Below are positions 51,480 to 63,518 of a DNA stretch of 64,000 nucleotides, piece after piece. Every line of letters begins with the position of its first letter. Position 1 is the first letter of the stretch. Location of the stretch: assembly GCA_009792885.1 (NCBI GenBank), contig WMCF01000012.1, positions 13,477,641 through 13,541,640 on the forward strand. Direction: 5' to 3'. The position numbers were made by a program, and so were the translations under genes. The DNA is from Eremophila alpestris peregrina (taxonomy: Eukaryota > Chordata > Aves > Passeriformes > Alaudidae). A model generated the notes under the pieces. That model saw only the letters and a list, made by a program, of their open reading frames with translations, was not told the origin of the DNA and ran no database searches.

Positions 51480-52632
51480 TCAGCATGGAAAAACACATGC
51501 TTTCAGTTCCATGCAATGACACTGAAACTTATAGGAATGTAGATCCATTTGGAATCACCACCCATAGCTGAGATTTTTATGCCCATGATTTTCTGGATTC
51601 TAAAATATTGAAAAGACTCACTTACAAGGATCAAATCATAAGCTCTCAGCAGACAATGCTATGATGGGGATTTTTTGTTCTCCTTGCCCCATCAACATTT
51701 CACTCTATGCAGCAGACACCTACCAAAACCAAAAGTTTTTTACAAACACCTCACAATTTCAGGGTTAGTTTTTGTGCCAAAGGAAGAACCAGTACACTGT
51801 AGAATGTTATCTGGCTATTGCTAGCATTACCATCCGTGTTAGCCCTGGCTTTTCAGAAGACAAGTGATTTTTCCCCAAGCCCTCTGATTTTATACATTGT
51901 TTGGTAGTGAAAGAGATATAAAGTGGTTTACTTGTGGACAGCACTGCTTATTGGTAACTTGTCTCTATTTAGAGTTTTGGATGCTATATAGAGTGGAACA
52001 CTCCATCACATCTATTCAGCTAGTCAAGACAAATCAGATTTGCTGGCCTGGATATAAGGATTAATATACCTTAATATACATTAATAGATGGATGTAAAGG
52101 ACAAAGACCATGAGTAGTACAGCTCAAGAAACAGCCTAAATGGCTCAAAACACCTTTCTCTGGATGTCCCTTCAGGACCCAAGACAATATATCTTTGTAC
52201 AGGCAAACTGGCTTGCCTTCACATTGATAGCTAGGAAGCCTCTCACTGACCTAACCAGAAAGCCTAACAGTTTCACTGGAGTTTACTAAGCAAAACTATA
52301 ACTATACACAAAAGGTGCTCTTACCTGAACCTGGTTGAAGCAGAATTCTTCCAGTCAGCTTTGCTATCTAAACAATGATATGTTACTTTATCTCTCCCCT
52401 TTTGAGGCTCAGGATGCCTCAATGCTCGACGCACAAGAAAAGAAAACACAGCATTGATCTGCTTCGAAATAACTTTGCCATAAGAGCACCAGGCACAAAG
52501 CAAGAAAGAAAAGTGGTCCCCTGCAAAGCCAACTGAAAAATTTACACACAATTTATGCCAGATGCAGACATTTGTGACCAAAACACTGTACAGAATGTAA
52601 TCTGTTCACTGACTCTTGGCAGGAGGAGAACA

Positions 52633-52691
52633 AATGGATGGATGGATGGATGGATGGATGGATAGATAGATAGACAGATAGATAGATAGAA
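52633..52691. repeat. (GGAT)n(GATA)n tetranucleotide microsatellite
   Basis: GGAT units change to GATA units with one GACA unit. Compositionally similar to the complement of the tract at 46506. Confidence 0.95.
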
Positions 52692-53128
52692 CAAACACAT
52701 GGATAGACTCTGGCACTCATCACGGAAAAACTGAACATTCATTGCTACTATTCTCAAGAAATGGCAACAGCCAATTTTCAACAAGGAGGTTGTCGCATCA
52801 CTTGGTGTAATAGAAAGCCCTTTAAACTGCACAAAAATTGTTCCTAGGGGTAATCTATGGGGATCGTACAAAAGGTAAGATGGGGACAAGACCCTCAGGT
52901 GCTGTCAAGAACAATCATCATCATGCTTGAATAGGGTTGGAATTTGGAGGAACTCTTCAGTAGGACATGACTGCTGGCACTGTGGGCAGAACACAGTGTC
53001 ACAGCTGTCCACTCAATAAACATGCACTATAGTCCTGTCCTCTTTTCTCTCTATGTATTCTGCGTGCAGGACAAAATGGAGTCCTTGTGCATGACTTAGG
53101 CTCTCGGGGGAGAAGAAGGTAATTATGA

Positions 53129-53153
53129 AAAAAAAAAAAAAAGAAAAAAGAAA
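53129..53153. repeat. A-rich homopolymer tract
   Basis: A run of 14 or more A residues, then AAAAAAG units. Confidence 0.8.
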
Positions 53154-56100
53154 TAATAGTTTATTCCCTAATTAGATGAAGAAATTATTCCAAAGACCAA
53201 CAGAGAGTTCTGTATTTACATTTGAAAGTCAAAAAAACAATAACTATAATATAGTCTATAGACTGCACCATCTCTTTGAGTCGACACCTTAACCATAAAA
53301 GAATAACAAAATTTATGGTATTACAATGGTTTTAGACTGGAGAGAATACCTCTTCTTACTTAAAAAGGCTGCAAACTTTCCAAACACTCATTTGGAGTTT
53401 TTTCAAGTCAGTCTCCATTCAAAACCATTTCTTTCCTTCCACTATTTTTTTTTAATTATGCCAAAGTGTATAGATTAATATCTGGTGACCATAGCGTAAA
53501 ATGACTATAGAAATTCCCCAACTGGTGCATTGAAATAACATTATGAAGTCAAAGACAGAAGAATATTATCTAAATTTCTAGGCTACTAAAATTTCAAGGC
53601 AAGTTAGTTGAAATTAGCTCATTTCTTTAGGTTTCACAAATAAACAGGGTATTTATTACATAGATAAGTCTTCCATATTTCCAAGACAATGGAATTTACA
53701 CTGATATCAAATGCATCTTGCTTTTCTTTGAAAGATTAATTTCTTTTTCCCAGCAAAGTATTGTGTACTTCTGTAATCAGCCCTCCCAACCAATAAAGCA
53801 GAAATTAAACAGTCCAGCAATCAATTATGGATTTGTGTGAGAAGGTTCCCTCCATAGCCTTCAAAAGGAAAGTTCAGAATTGAAGGGGACAGTTACACAT
53901 TGTGCAAATAAAAGATTTGCAAATGATAGATTGCTACTGAGTCCTCAGCCAACAGGAGAAGATGGATCAGGTAAGACATCTTGCAGAAGCTCAGCTATAG
54001 TCCTGCTTGATGTGCCACAAAATCTTTGCATGCTTTGACTAGGAAATAATTCAGCTAGAAGGGGGAAAGTGCCTGAAAGAAATTTATAGTTCCTTAGGTC
54101 TTGTACAAGCACACTGTTAGCTGACACTTAGAAAAAGGCTAAGTAATTTTGTGGTAGTGCAAACTATCCTGCAAATCTGCATCTCTTCTGCTCTATTTCA
54201 CCTTCTTAGGTAAACTGGTATGTAAAACTGTACCAGTAAATATTTTCTTAGTCTTCTGTTAGATATGTGACTTAGCTAGACTCACAAGAGATTCCTATGC
54301 CATAAACCTGTAGTTTGGCCTTAGAAACTGAAGTCTTGTTCACTGTCATTGAGATTAAGATCAAGTTTTCTGGAAAGAAAACCTAAGTTTTGGCAGAAAT
54401 TTTCTGGAAGAAAAATGTATATGATAAAGAGTAGTGTGAACCTTGTAAAGAGATCCCACCAAGGTGGATCAAGTACTTAATATATTCTACATCTTATAAT
54501 TTTTAAATGGAATTTTCCCTATTGGCTGACTTCATTACTTATTCCAATAGTCTACCCAAATTCATCTCTCAGAATGATGTGGTTCATATAAAAACTAAAC
54601 CACTGTTTGATCTGGTTTGGATTATATGCATCCCTGTTATTATCCTTCTCTTAGGCTTTTCTTCTTCAACTTTCATTTGTTTTAATAGCAGGCAAGAACA
54701 AGCACTAGAGGTAGATGAAAACCCTTGAGGGAAATGATTCTGACTACTAAATTCTCCTGAGATTAAAGCATCCTGTATTCATTTGATTCTCAATTAAGTT
54801 AAGTAAGAGCAATAATCAGGCTTGAAAAAATTCAGAAATTACCAATCACATATGTGTCCTTCCTTTTTTGTTTTCATATGGTTTGGGTTTTTTTAGTTGT
54901 TTCTGTTTACCTTGGGTGAGAGCAAAACAACACATACACTCTGGCAAAACAACTTGCTACCCTTGGGAAGTGCTCTCACTTTTGAGAAGAGATGCAAAAA
55001 TCATCTGGACAAAAGTGAACTGGACCAAAAGTGAGTTAAACATCTGTCTTTGGACAGAATTATATTTTAGTTACACAGCTTTCAAATTGCCTACAATTTC
55101 ATGTTTATACAAAGATGCATGTAGAGCCATTACATCTTACTATGCATTAATATTTTATTGTATTTATTGTCAAAGTAATATAAGATATGTTATGTCCCAA
55201 CTATAACTACATTTTAAGAATGCAACATGCTTGTTCAGGTATAATAGTAAAAGATGTTAGTGGCTGAATTTGAGAGTCTTTGATGCAAAGATTGTTACAC
55301 CCCTAGACCACTCTTCATTGTCATGGGAATTTTGAAAGCAGCGACAGGACAGATGTTTCTAGGCCTTTCTTTTTGTTCCCTCTCCTGATGGGAATGACTG
55401 TCCTGATAATCGCAACCCTGTGAGCGATTATACTATAAACATTACAGCTTAGCATAGGCCAAGTTAAAAAATCCTTGCTCAGTAGGGTTTGGGGAGTGTT
55501 TTCAGCTGGGTTTGATCAGTTCTTTGGGTGCTGCTGACCAGAAGTCAGCAGGATCCTCAAAACAAAGGCCAGAAGTAGAGTGCATGACAAAGAAAAAGAT
55601 GACAGCTCATCTCCCAAAATTACAGCCCTCTGCATAGTTCTGTAATTGCTGTCAGTGCTTAAAAAACAATGACAGTATTCCTTGTCTGCCAGGGTACAAT
55701 GATAACATAGAGCTCAATCTTGGTGTAACAAACAAGGATAAAGCTAATTCTAAAACACTGAATAAATATAATGTTCAACACCAGTTTGCCAAAGGTTTTT
55801 TTGGACTACCTACAAATCCTAAGTTTGTTAGTCATGATACTTTTGCTGGAGCTTAAGTGATGATAATTGTGATTTTTCCGGATTGGAAGCCCAGTAAATT
55901 CAGTTATGTGAGACAAGGCTGAGACTGGCATAAAACTTGATTTATGATTAAGCCACAAAACTACCCTTTAATAAGCATTCTCATGTCGTTATATTAAGAC
56001 TATGTCTGTTAGAGGAAGTACTATTCAATACTGCCATGGAATGTGATTAGGAGTTTCAGGAGTTGTATGAATCAAGAAGGGAAGGAAGGGTGTTTCTTGT

Positions 56101-58000
56101 GTTAAAAGTTTCCCCTGGAACTCAGGTTAAGTCTTTACCTCAGATTCACTGGACCATATAGGATTGGCTTTTCAAAGCTGTTATATATCCACAGCATTTA
56201 CTGACCATAGTTTAACTGTGAACATGGAAAATTAGTCTTTCAAGCTCACAGGATACCACAGGCCACCTCATTACTTTAGGAGCACATTAGTTACAAATTT
56301 TCTCTATTCCTCTTGCAAGTACAGTACTTTTATTAATTTGTTTTCCAGTTGTCTTTTGTACTATATTCACTTCTCTCACTCAGTGTACTTCCAATGCTCT
56401 TTGGATTTGAGCACTTTTTAAATGAGTTCAGCCTAACACTTGCAAAAGTTTACACTCCTTAAGTTGTTCATACATCCTTCATTACTTTATTGTTGAATTA
56501 TTAAAGTCTTTCCAGCAGACAAAAGTAAATACTTCTTGGAAACCTTTTAAGTGCCCATGTGCCTTATGCCTAATATATAAAGGGCAGATTAATTCCAAGC
56601 TATAAAAATTAACAGCTCTCTTTGTTCTTAAGAGGATTTGGATTTAGTGGAGTGGCTTTATAAGTACAAGATTGCTTAGTGTTGAAGTTTGGAAACAAAA
56701 CAGAAAATGCATTATCCATTCATGGTTAAAAATTACCAGCTTTCGTGTTTTCAACTTTGCTGTTAATTGAGCTTCTTATTCAGCCTCTCTGCTTGAGGTC
56801 TGTGTACTTTACAGGTTTGGATGTTTTTAAATGTGAGGAGGAGGAAGAGAGGCAGTGAGGGAAATTCATATATCTAACTGAAAAGCCCTCGGGATTATGC
56901 CAAAAAGCATGAATGATTACAGCACAGCAGCCTGTAGCTCCTTCCAAACTTCGCTCCCCTCTGTGACAGTGCTATGGTTGGCAGTGACCGCCCTTCTGCT
57001 GTGGAATTCTGTGATGTCATTTTCACATGGTCTTACAAAAGAAACTGGTTCACTGATTTCCACAGTGTTTGGTTTTTTAAGGAAGTTTTTTGAAACAAGT
57101 ACCTTATTTCCTTTCTATGAACATTAAAAATCCCTGATGGATGTCTGGAAGAGTGGGGTTTAATCCTGCAACTCTTGGCTGAAATTCCTCCCATTTGTTT
57201 ATGTCAACACTGCACTTAGATCAGTACAGCCCTGTCACTTCCACCCTAGATGTGGCTAGATCAGATAAGCAATGGGGTGTTTTCAAACTTCAGGTAATGT
57301 TGCAAGTGCACAAAGGGAAAAGGTATGCTCATAAAGCAAACAGAGCATAGGCAATATCAACAAACACATAACAAGGCAGGCTTGGCCTTGGAAATTGGAA
57401 TAAGATTCCTCTCGGGATAATTCATAGGTTTCAGGGAGGATACAACAGGAAGTGAGGGCAACTTAATCATGAGCCCTTAATCATGAGCTTCTTCCAGAGC
57501 TGAGGAGTGTCATGAAGCACAAAGGTGATGGATGAAGAAAGCAGAGGGTGTAACTGAGGAAGGAAACAGAGACTGTCTATACTTACAGGAAAAATGAAGC
57601 TTAGCAAAATTTTCATAATGAGGAATAATAACTACAATTTACAGACAGGGGTTAATGAGAGATAATAAAAGAATTCAGCATTGAAATGCAATGCAAGTCT
57701 AAATATAACTGGGGGAGGTATAAGGGCTTTAGGCCCCATTGTTATTGCTAAGCAAAGCAAAATATGCTCTGGCTGGGCTTTCTAACATTCTTAACTCCCC
57801 CTGTATTACCTTGCTTTGTGAAACTAGCAGGTAAATCTCATAACCTTTTCTTGGCATTCTGCCCATTCCATACAGCATGCAAAAACCCAATCTCCTTTCA
57901 TGAACCTTTTCAGGTCTTATCTTCATACCTTGCTTCAACAACATCTGATAATACACCTCTTTTCCCAGCATAATTTTTCTAGTTAGTCAAGTAAGAGGAA

Positions 58001-58390
58001 TAGCTGAGATAGCTGGAGTTGTTCAGCATGGAGAAGAGAAGGCTTCAGGGAGACTTCACTATGGCCTTCCAGTATCTCAAGGGAACTGAAAAGGAAAAAG
58101 TTTTTATAAAGGTAGATAGTGACAAGACAAGAGGTAACTGTTTTAAATTGAAAGAAGGTAAGTTTAGATTAGATGTTAGGATGAAATTCTTTACTGTGAG
58201 GGTTACTGGAGCAGGATGCCCAGAAATTGTTGTGCATGCCCCATCCCAGGCACTGTCCAAGACCAGGCTGGACAGGATTTTGAGCAACCTGTTCTACTAG
58301 AAGGTATCCTGTTCACAGGAATAAGGGTTGTAACTAGATTATTTTTAAAGTCCCTCTGAACTCAAACCATACTTTGATTCTCTGATTCCA
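58001..58390 (+). mobile_element. CR1 LINE 3' fragment, sense
   Basis: Contains the CR1 segments 'gttgttcagcatggagaag', 'ggcttcagggagacttca', 'ggacaggattttgagcaacc' and 'ctagaaggtatcc', ending near 'gattctctgattcc'. Strongly diverged. Confidence 0.9.
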
Positions 58391-58594
58391 TTAATGTTTT
58401 GTCTTGAAGCAAGATCAAAGGCTGTGGTTCAATGGGTATGTGCAACAGGATATGGGTTAGGGCAATCCAGAATTACGTCTGTTGTCTTTCTTAACAGGTT
58501 GTGCTCATGTCAGCTTTGTCACACTACTTCAGTGGGGAATTTTCAGACAGCTGGCACATATATATCCTTTTTAAGTGTTGGTATGGTAAAAAGG

Positions 58595-58620
58595 TTTACC
58601 TGACCTTTTAGTCAGGTAAA
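58595..58620. other. 10-bp perfect hairpin
   Basis: TTTACCTGAC (58595-58604) and GTCAGGTAAA (58611-58620) are exact inverse complements around a 6-base loop. Confidence 0.8.
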
Positions 58621-58709
58621 AGTTAATGTATTTCATTAGCCTTGTTCATTGTACCAATGCATTAAGTTTTCAGTTTGGGAGGAGCATAAACACATGAAAG
58701 GATCTTGCA

Positions 58710-59002
58710 GCCAGGGGGGGATTGGTCTTTTTCCCCAGATAACAAGTGGCAGAATGAGAGGACAGTCTTAAACTGTGCCAGAGGAGGTCTAGGTTGGACA
58801 TTAGAAAGAAATTCTTCACTGAAAGGCTGACTGGGCATTGGAATGGGCTGCCCAGGAAGGCGGGGGAGTCACTGTCTCTGATGTGTTCAAGGAAAGAGTG
58901 GATGTGGCACTTAGTTTTGGTGGTCTAGACGATAAGGTTTGATCACAGGTTGGACCCAATGATCTCACAGGTCTTTTCCAACCTAGATTCTGCGATTCTG
59001 TG
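58710..59002 (+). mobile_element. CR1 LINE 3' fragment, sense
   Basis: Contains 'ggttggacattagaaagaaa', 'ttcttcactgaaaggctg', 'gggctgcccaggaaggcg', 'caggtcttttccaacc' and the terminal 'attctgcgattctgtg'. Its 3' end lies about 250 bp upstream of the SNAPC3 start codon. Less diverged than the copy at 58001. Confidence 0.95.
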
Positions 59003-59029
59003 TGAAAGTGTTTGCACCGCTCTAGAACA

Positions 59030-59690
59030 ATGGACGCGGTGCGTTTTTTTAATTAATTGAGAAACCATATTTGGGGTGGTGTGTGTTTTGTTTGCTGGCT
59101 GTTTTGTTTCGGGAACTGCTCAGCGCCTAGCGGAGGCGGGACCGACAGGCTCCGCAGCCGCCCTCCCGTCCCGCCCCACAGCGCCCGCCCGCGGCCCGTG
59201 ACGCAGGCCCGGCACGCAGCGGCGGGGCGGGACGCGGGGCGGGCCCCGGCGGCCATGGCGGCGGCCGTGGCGGAGGTGGCGGTGCCGGACTACGAGTCGG
59301 CGGAGCTGTACACCCGCGCGTTCCGCGTCGGCGCCCTGGGTCTCGGCTGGCGGCGGCTGCTGGGGCCGCCCGACCTCTCGCTGGCGGCGGAGGAGGCGGA
59401 GGAGGCGGACGAGGCCGTGGCGGCGGCGCTGGGCTGCGCGCCGGCCACGGCGGCCGAGCTGCGCGCCGTCTGCAGGTGGGGAAGCCCGGCTGTCTCCAGG
59501 CCGGGATTTGCGGCTCCGGTGCGAGGGGGATGCCGGTGGCCTCGCTCGGCGCTGCTGCTGGGGAGGCGGCTGGCGCTGTCGCCAGACGTCGCAGCGGTTC
59601 CGCAAGAGAGGCGGAAGGTGCTCGGGCAAAACCGCTTCAGAGCCGCCTCTTCCGGGCCTGTGGCACGCGTTTGTTTCTATTTCCCGAGTA
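59030..59690 (+). promoter_or_regulatory. SNAPC3: CpG-island promoter of SNAPC3
   Basis: A sharp GC- and CpG-rich block spans the SNAPC3 first exon. Upstream of the ATG are several GC boxes (GGGCGG and its complement, about 59160-59245) and a GTGACGCAG element near 59198 resembling a CRE/ATF half site. No TATA box is evident in the 150 bp before the ATG. The start lies in a consensus context (GCGGCCATGG). The transcription start is probably within about 59110-59240 but cannot be fixed from sequence. Confidence 0.75.
59255..59475 (+). CDS. SNAPC3: SNAPC3, first coding exon (snRNA-activating protein complex subunit 3, SNAP50)
   Basis: The ATG at 59255 opens 73 codons plus two bases and ends at a TGCAG|GTGGGG donor (GT at 59476-59477), phase 2. 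The peptide contains VPDYESAELYTRAFRVG, a GWRRLLGPPDLSL segment, an acidic and alanine-rich stretch, and ends in AAELRAVC. Each has a clear counterpart at the same order and spacing in human SNAPC3 as I recall it (PEYELPELNTRAFHVGAFG, DLSL, AAELRAVC), so the identity is firm even though the conserved zinc-binding C-terminal region is outside the window. SNAPC3 is a core subunit of the complex that binds the proximal sequence element of RNA polymerase II and III snRNA promoters in the nucleus. The gene is divergent from TTC39B, as in human. The bird N-terminus is shorter than the human one. Reading past the donor would give a spurious longer frame into intron 1. Confidence 0.92.
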
Positions 59691-59963
59691 AATACAGAAT
59701 CATAGACTGTCAGGGGATTGGAATGGACCTTAGAGACTATATAGCCCCATGCCGTGTCCAGGAACACATTCCACTAGACCAAATAGCTTAGAGCTCCATC
59801 CAGCCTGGCCTTGACCATTGCCCTGAGTTCCAGCATCCACAACTTCTCTGGACAACTTGTTCCAGTGCCTCACCACCCTCACAGTAAAGAATTTCTTCCT
59901 AATACCGAATCTAAATTTGCCCCTTTTTCATTGGTACTGAATACTCCTTATTCTGTAGTACAG
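59691..59963 (-). mobile_element. CR1 LINE 3' fragment, antisense
   Basis: Starts with the CR1 3' terminal 'cagaatcatagactgtcagg' region and continues 'cctggccttgaccattgcc', 'ccacaacttctctggacaac', 'cagtgcctcaccaccctcac' and 'aaagaatttcttcctaat'. It begins 216 bp after the SNAPC3 exon 1 donor. Confidence 0.95.
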
Positions 59964-60252
59964 TGCCGTGTAAAGAGTTGGTCACCAACAGCTCTGTAGG
60001 CCAAATATGCTGTGAAGGCAAACAGTTTTTTTTTTTGGAGTGTAGTGCTGCAGTGGTGGAAACTTTTTTACATCCGTGAACTTGGAACAGTTTGGCGCTT
60101 AAAGATACATGGGTAAACATTTAGCATCATGGTACTGGTTGAGTACTTAAAGGTACCTGAACATCTGCGTGGTTTCAGGAGACCCCAGTTGCACCTGAAA
60201 CATAACACCTTTGTTAATACAAACAAATGCCAGGCATCTGTTTGTATTGACA

Positions 60253-60525
60253 AAGAATCATAAAATCACAAAATGGTTTGAGTTAGGAGGAATTTTAAAG
60301 ACTGTCTTGTTCCAATCCCCGTGCCATGGACAGAGACACCTTTCCCTAGAGCGGGTTGCTCAAAGCCCCATCCAGTCTGGTCTTAAACACTGCCAGGGAT
60401 GGGCATCCACAGCTTATGTGGGCAACCTGTTCCAGTGCCTCATCACCCTCGCAGCAGAGACGTTCTTCCTAATACTAATCTAAGCCTACTCTCTTTTAAT
60501 TTGAATCCCTTAAAACCATCATTTA
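60253..60525 (-). mobile_element. CR1 LINE 3' fragment, antisense
   Basis: Starts 'aagaatcataaaatcacaaa' and continues 'ggtttgagttaggagg', 'ctgtcttgttccaatccc', 'tggacagagacacctttccc' and 'gcaacctgttccagtgcctc', matching the CR1 3' region. Confidence 0.95.
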
Positions 60526-61384
60526 GAGTAGTTCAGGTAGCTGGCAGCATACAGTGCCTGTTGAGCGTCTCTTGGTCTTTAATATCCACTGACTTGTTTT
60601 TCTCAGGGTGGTGGTGAAATCAGAGCTATGTAAATACTTCATGAGTATTGAAGGTGCAGGAGCATTTAACACACTATGGCTGGAAGGCTTTCAGGTCACG
60701 TAGATAGTGAGAATTATCCTTCAGTTGTAGAAAAGGCCTGATTTCAGGCAGTAATTCTTGTAGAAAGCATCACAGTTGGTAATTTCTCTGTAGTCCATCA
60801 CTCAGGAAGACATGCCAGAGTTCTGATCCTATCTGTATAGCTTTGTGCTCCAGCTGTCACAGTTCTCCTGACTAGCATGAATTTTTACCATTACTAGACT
60901 TAGTAAAAATAGAGGATGATGTTGTTTTGGTTTTTTTAAAGTATTCTGGTATGGCAGAAACTGTGACAATTACTCTTCCTGTAAGCTCTTCCAGTGTAGA
61001 TGGTCCCTGATTGCTCCTGTGCTCCTTCTCTGTGGCAACTCTGTTGCCTGAGCCTGTCTGTTGCTGTTTTCGCTTAAATTCCAAGGAGTTTTTCCTGTGG
61101 TTTCATTATTTTTCCCCACATTTGTTCTGCTTTTTTCTTCAGCTTTCTTCAGTTTTCACCTGCTGCATGCCACTTGCTGTCTGAATTTGCAGAGCAATAT
61201 TGTATGTTTGTGCTGTGTGTGCTGTGTACGGTCGTTTAGGAAAGAGAAAAAAGACTGGTGAGAGAACTGATCATCTGGCAGCCCTTTTGTTGGCTTTGCA
61301 GGAGAATGAAGCTAAACCTTTACATCCTGGTGTGACCTTTCCACTGTCCAGGCTGGAAATCCCAATCCGTAATCTCCATGTGCT

Positions 61385-61535
61385 TTTGCTTTTAAACTAA
61401 ATAGCCCGAGCCTCTTGAGTCTCTCCTTAGCACTGGCCAACCTCAAATCACTACCTTTGATCACTTCCACTCACCTGCTCTGACCTGCACATATTCCTCT
61501 CTTGAGGAGAGATGAGAACACTGGGCTCCACTAAG
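61385..61535 (-). mobile_element. Probable degraded CR1 fragment, antisense
   Basis: The segments 'aaatagcccgagcctcttga', 'gagtctctcctta' and 'gagaacactgggctccact' resemble the part of CR1 immediately 5' of the fragment at 60253, in the same orientation. It may be the continuation of that element after an insertion, or a separate old copy. Confidence 0.45.
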
Positions 61536-63487
61536 ATCTGTTCTATGATATCCTGGGATCACACTTATTACTGGTGTAAATATAACTTTATAAGGTGAAA
61601 TGCACACATAAACTCTGGATATATATACAGAGTTTTCTGACTCTAAAATACTTTTATTAGTTATTATTATGTTTTGTTAGAAGGGGTAGTTGTAAATACC
61701 TTTCAGGATGTGTTATAAAGCTGCATTAAGCTAGCATTAATGTCTTATCATATTAGTATTTAGTGTCTTGTGGTATTAGTGTCTCAAAGATGATGAAAGT
61801 ACTACCTTTTAAATATATGCAAAATAAAGAGTAATACAAACACTGCATTTGCTTATTATAAAGTGTCAGGCAAAATACTAAATTATATTTGAATTTCTAA
61901 AAGAGAAAACTCATTGTGCTGCTAGAATATTCTATGGAAAGTAAAGACACAGTGATTAAAGGCTTCATTGGTGGTCTGTTTCCAAGTCAGCATTTCCAGA
62001 GATTTCTCTTTGGCCTTTTTATTTCTGATCACCTTAAAATATGTTTATAGGGGACGTAAATTCATGTAACACTTTGCACTGGGCTTTTTCCAAGTGACAC
62101 TTTCAGCTGTTGTTCCTCATTACTGTCCTGCACTTCACCTTGGTTTCTGTTTAACAGCATGGCCAGTGTTGTCGCCTCTGTTGTAACTGTGTGCACTGAG
62201 TGAATTTGTTGTGCGTGCAGGGAATAGTAACAGTCTCTGTGGGGACACAGTAGGATCCTGAGCTTTTGGCAGTCAGGAGTGAGGTGTTCCCCTGCAAACT
62301 CTGTATTGCATGCACTTCCTTGTCTTAGGTGTCTGACACTGACCCTTGTTTTCTGGAGGGATCAGCATATACTTCCTGTTTGTAAAGCCTGGTTTCCTCA
62401 GGACCACGGACCAGGTATGGCTTATGTGGTTCCACTGCCAGCCCTGGAGTTACACAGGGGGAGCTCCAGCATGGCCTGTGTGTGAGACCACTCAACAAAG
62501 CCTTTTTAGACTTCAGTGCATGTGATACAATGGCATATGTAATTAATTATTAGACTGACTTTTAATACTAAAAAAGGTGCTCTGCTTTTCCTTTAGAAAT
62601 TGAGGGTTTCTGACTTTTCAGGAGTGAGAAGAGGCAGTACCAGTGCTTGGAAGATTCTGTGAAACTTGTCAAGGGTTCAATGTCAGTATCTCTTTACACT
62701 AGCTACCCTTCAGTCCTTACAAGAGAAAAGAGGAAGCAGTTTTAATGTCAGTTATTTTACATAATGTCTGCTTGTAGCAGCTTTTCTGGGCATGTTAGTT
62801 TTTTCCCTGAAGCAGGCAATTAATGGTCGTGGTGTGGATAAGCACAGGCAGAGATCCCACCTAGGGCTAGGGGAAGAAAGAAAAGCACAAGTATTGTTAG
62901 TAAGTTCTGACATACTGTTGGTGGGTTTTTGGCACAGAATGCAAATGGGAAACTGTCATCTTTGATGCAAGTTAAACTTCACAATGGTAGGTAATAGACA
63001 TTTTCGGATCCTGCAAATAATACAAAGTAATTTCCTCACAGTGGTACATATTGAAGTGACTTGGGCTCTTTGGTGAATCACTGATCCATGTGCCAGAAGA
63101 CTTTGGATAAATAATTTGGTCATGTCAGTTTTAAGGAAAGGGTCAGTTTATGGGTTGACTATATCCTTCATTTGATTATGTGGGCTGCTCATAGCTCAGC
63201 TCTGTGCTGCCTGGAGAACAGCCCCATCTAAAAGGCTAGTGGTTGAACTGTGTTCTCCAAAGTGCTGTTCTCCATCTTTCTGTTAGTTAGATTACTATTT
63301 CTCAGCTATGTTTCAGTTTACATTTGATACAGGATTCACTTGCTTGTTTCTGCCTCCACTTCCTGAAGTGGAAATCTGAGGATAAAGTTCATCTGTTTCT
63401 GGGAGGTTGTGGCTCATTACTGCAAAGTTAATTTTAAAATGGTGCTCCTGAAAGAATCTAATTTTCTCAATAACTTAAAAAATTTAT

Positions 63488-63518
63488 TTTCTGTTTAAGA
63501 AGAAAATTTAAACAGAAA
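63488..63518. other. 11-bp perfect hairpin
   Basis: TTTCTGTTTAA (63488-63498) pairs exactly with TTAAACAGAAA (63508-63518) around a 9-base loop. Confidence 0.75.

Larger units (their letters stand above)
35961..59030. other. Intergenic region between TTC39B and SNAPC3
   Basis: About 23 kb between the divergent CpG-island promoters. No exon of either gene and no third gene was recognised. Recognisable content is limited to the simple-repeat cluster and assembly gap at 41.0-41.7 kb, the CR1 and tetranucleotide tract at 45.2-46.6 kb, the LTR at 50.8 kb, the tract at 52.6 kb, and CR1 fragments at 58.0-59.0 kb. The stretches 36000-41000, 41700-45190, 46620-50840, 51380-52630 and 52700-58000 look like AT-rich unique sequence in which I see nothing else except the listed hairpins and short homopolymers. 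Confidence 0.7.

Noticed and set aside
59057..59791. Longer 244-codon frame starting upstream of the SNAPC3 ATG and running past the donor
   Set aside because: Similarity to SNAPC3 starts at the ATG at 59255 and ends at the GT donor at 59476. The extensions are promoter and intron plus CR1 sequence.
62622..62690. Possible SNAPC3 exon 2 after a good acceptor (TGACTTTTCAG)
   Set aside because: It joins in phase and yields a short CLED match to the human protein, but the following residues do not resemble the family and no good donor follows before a stop. Probably coincidence; RNA-seq junctions from 59475 would settle it.
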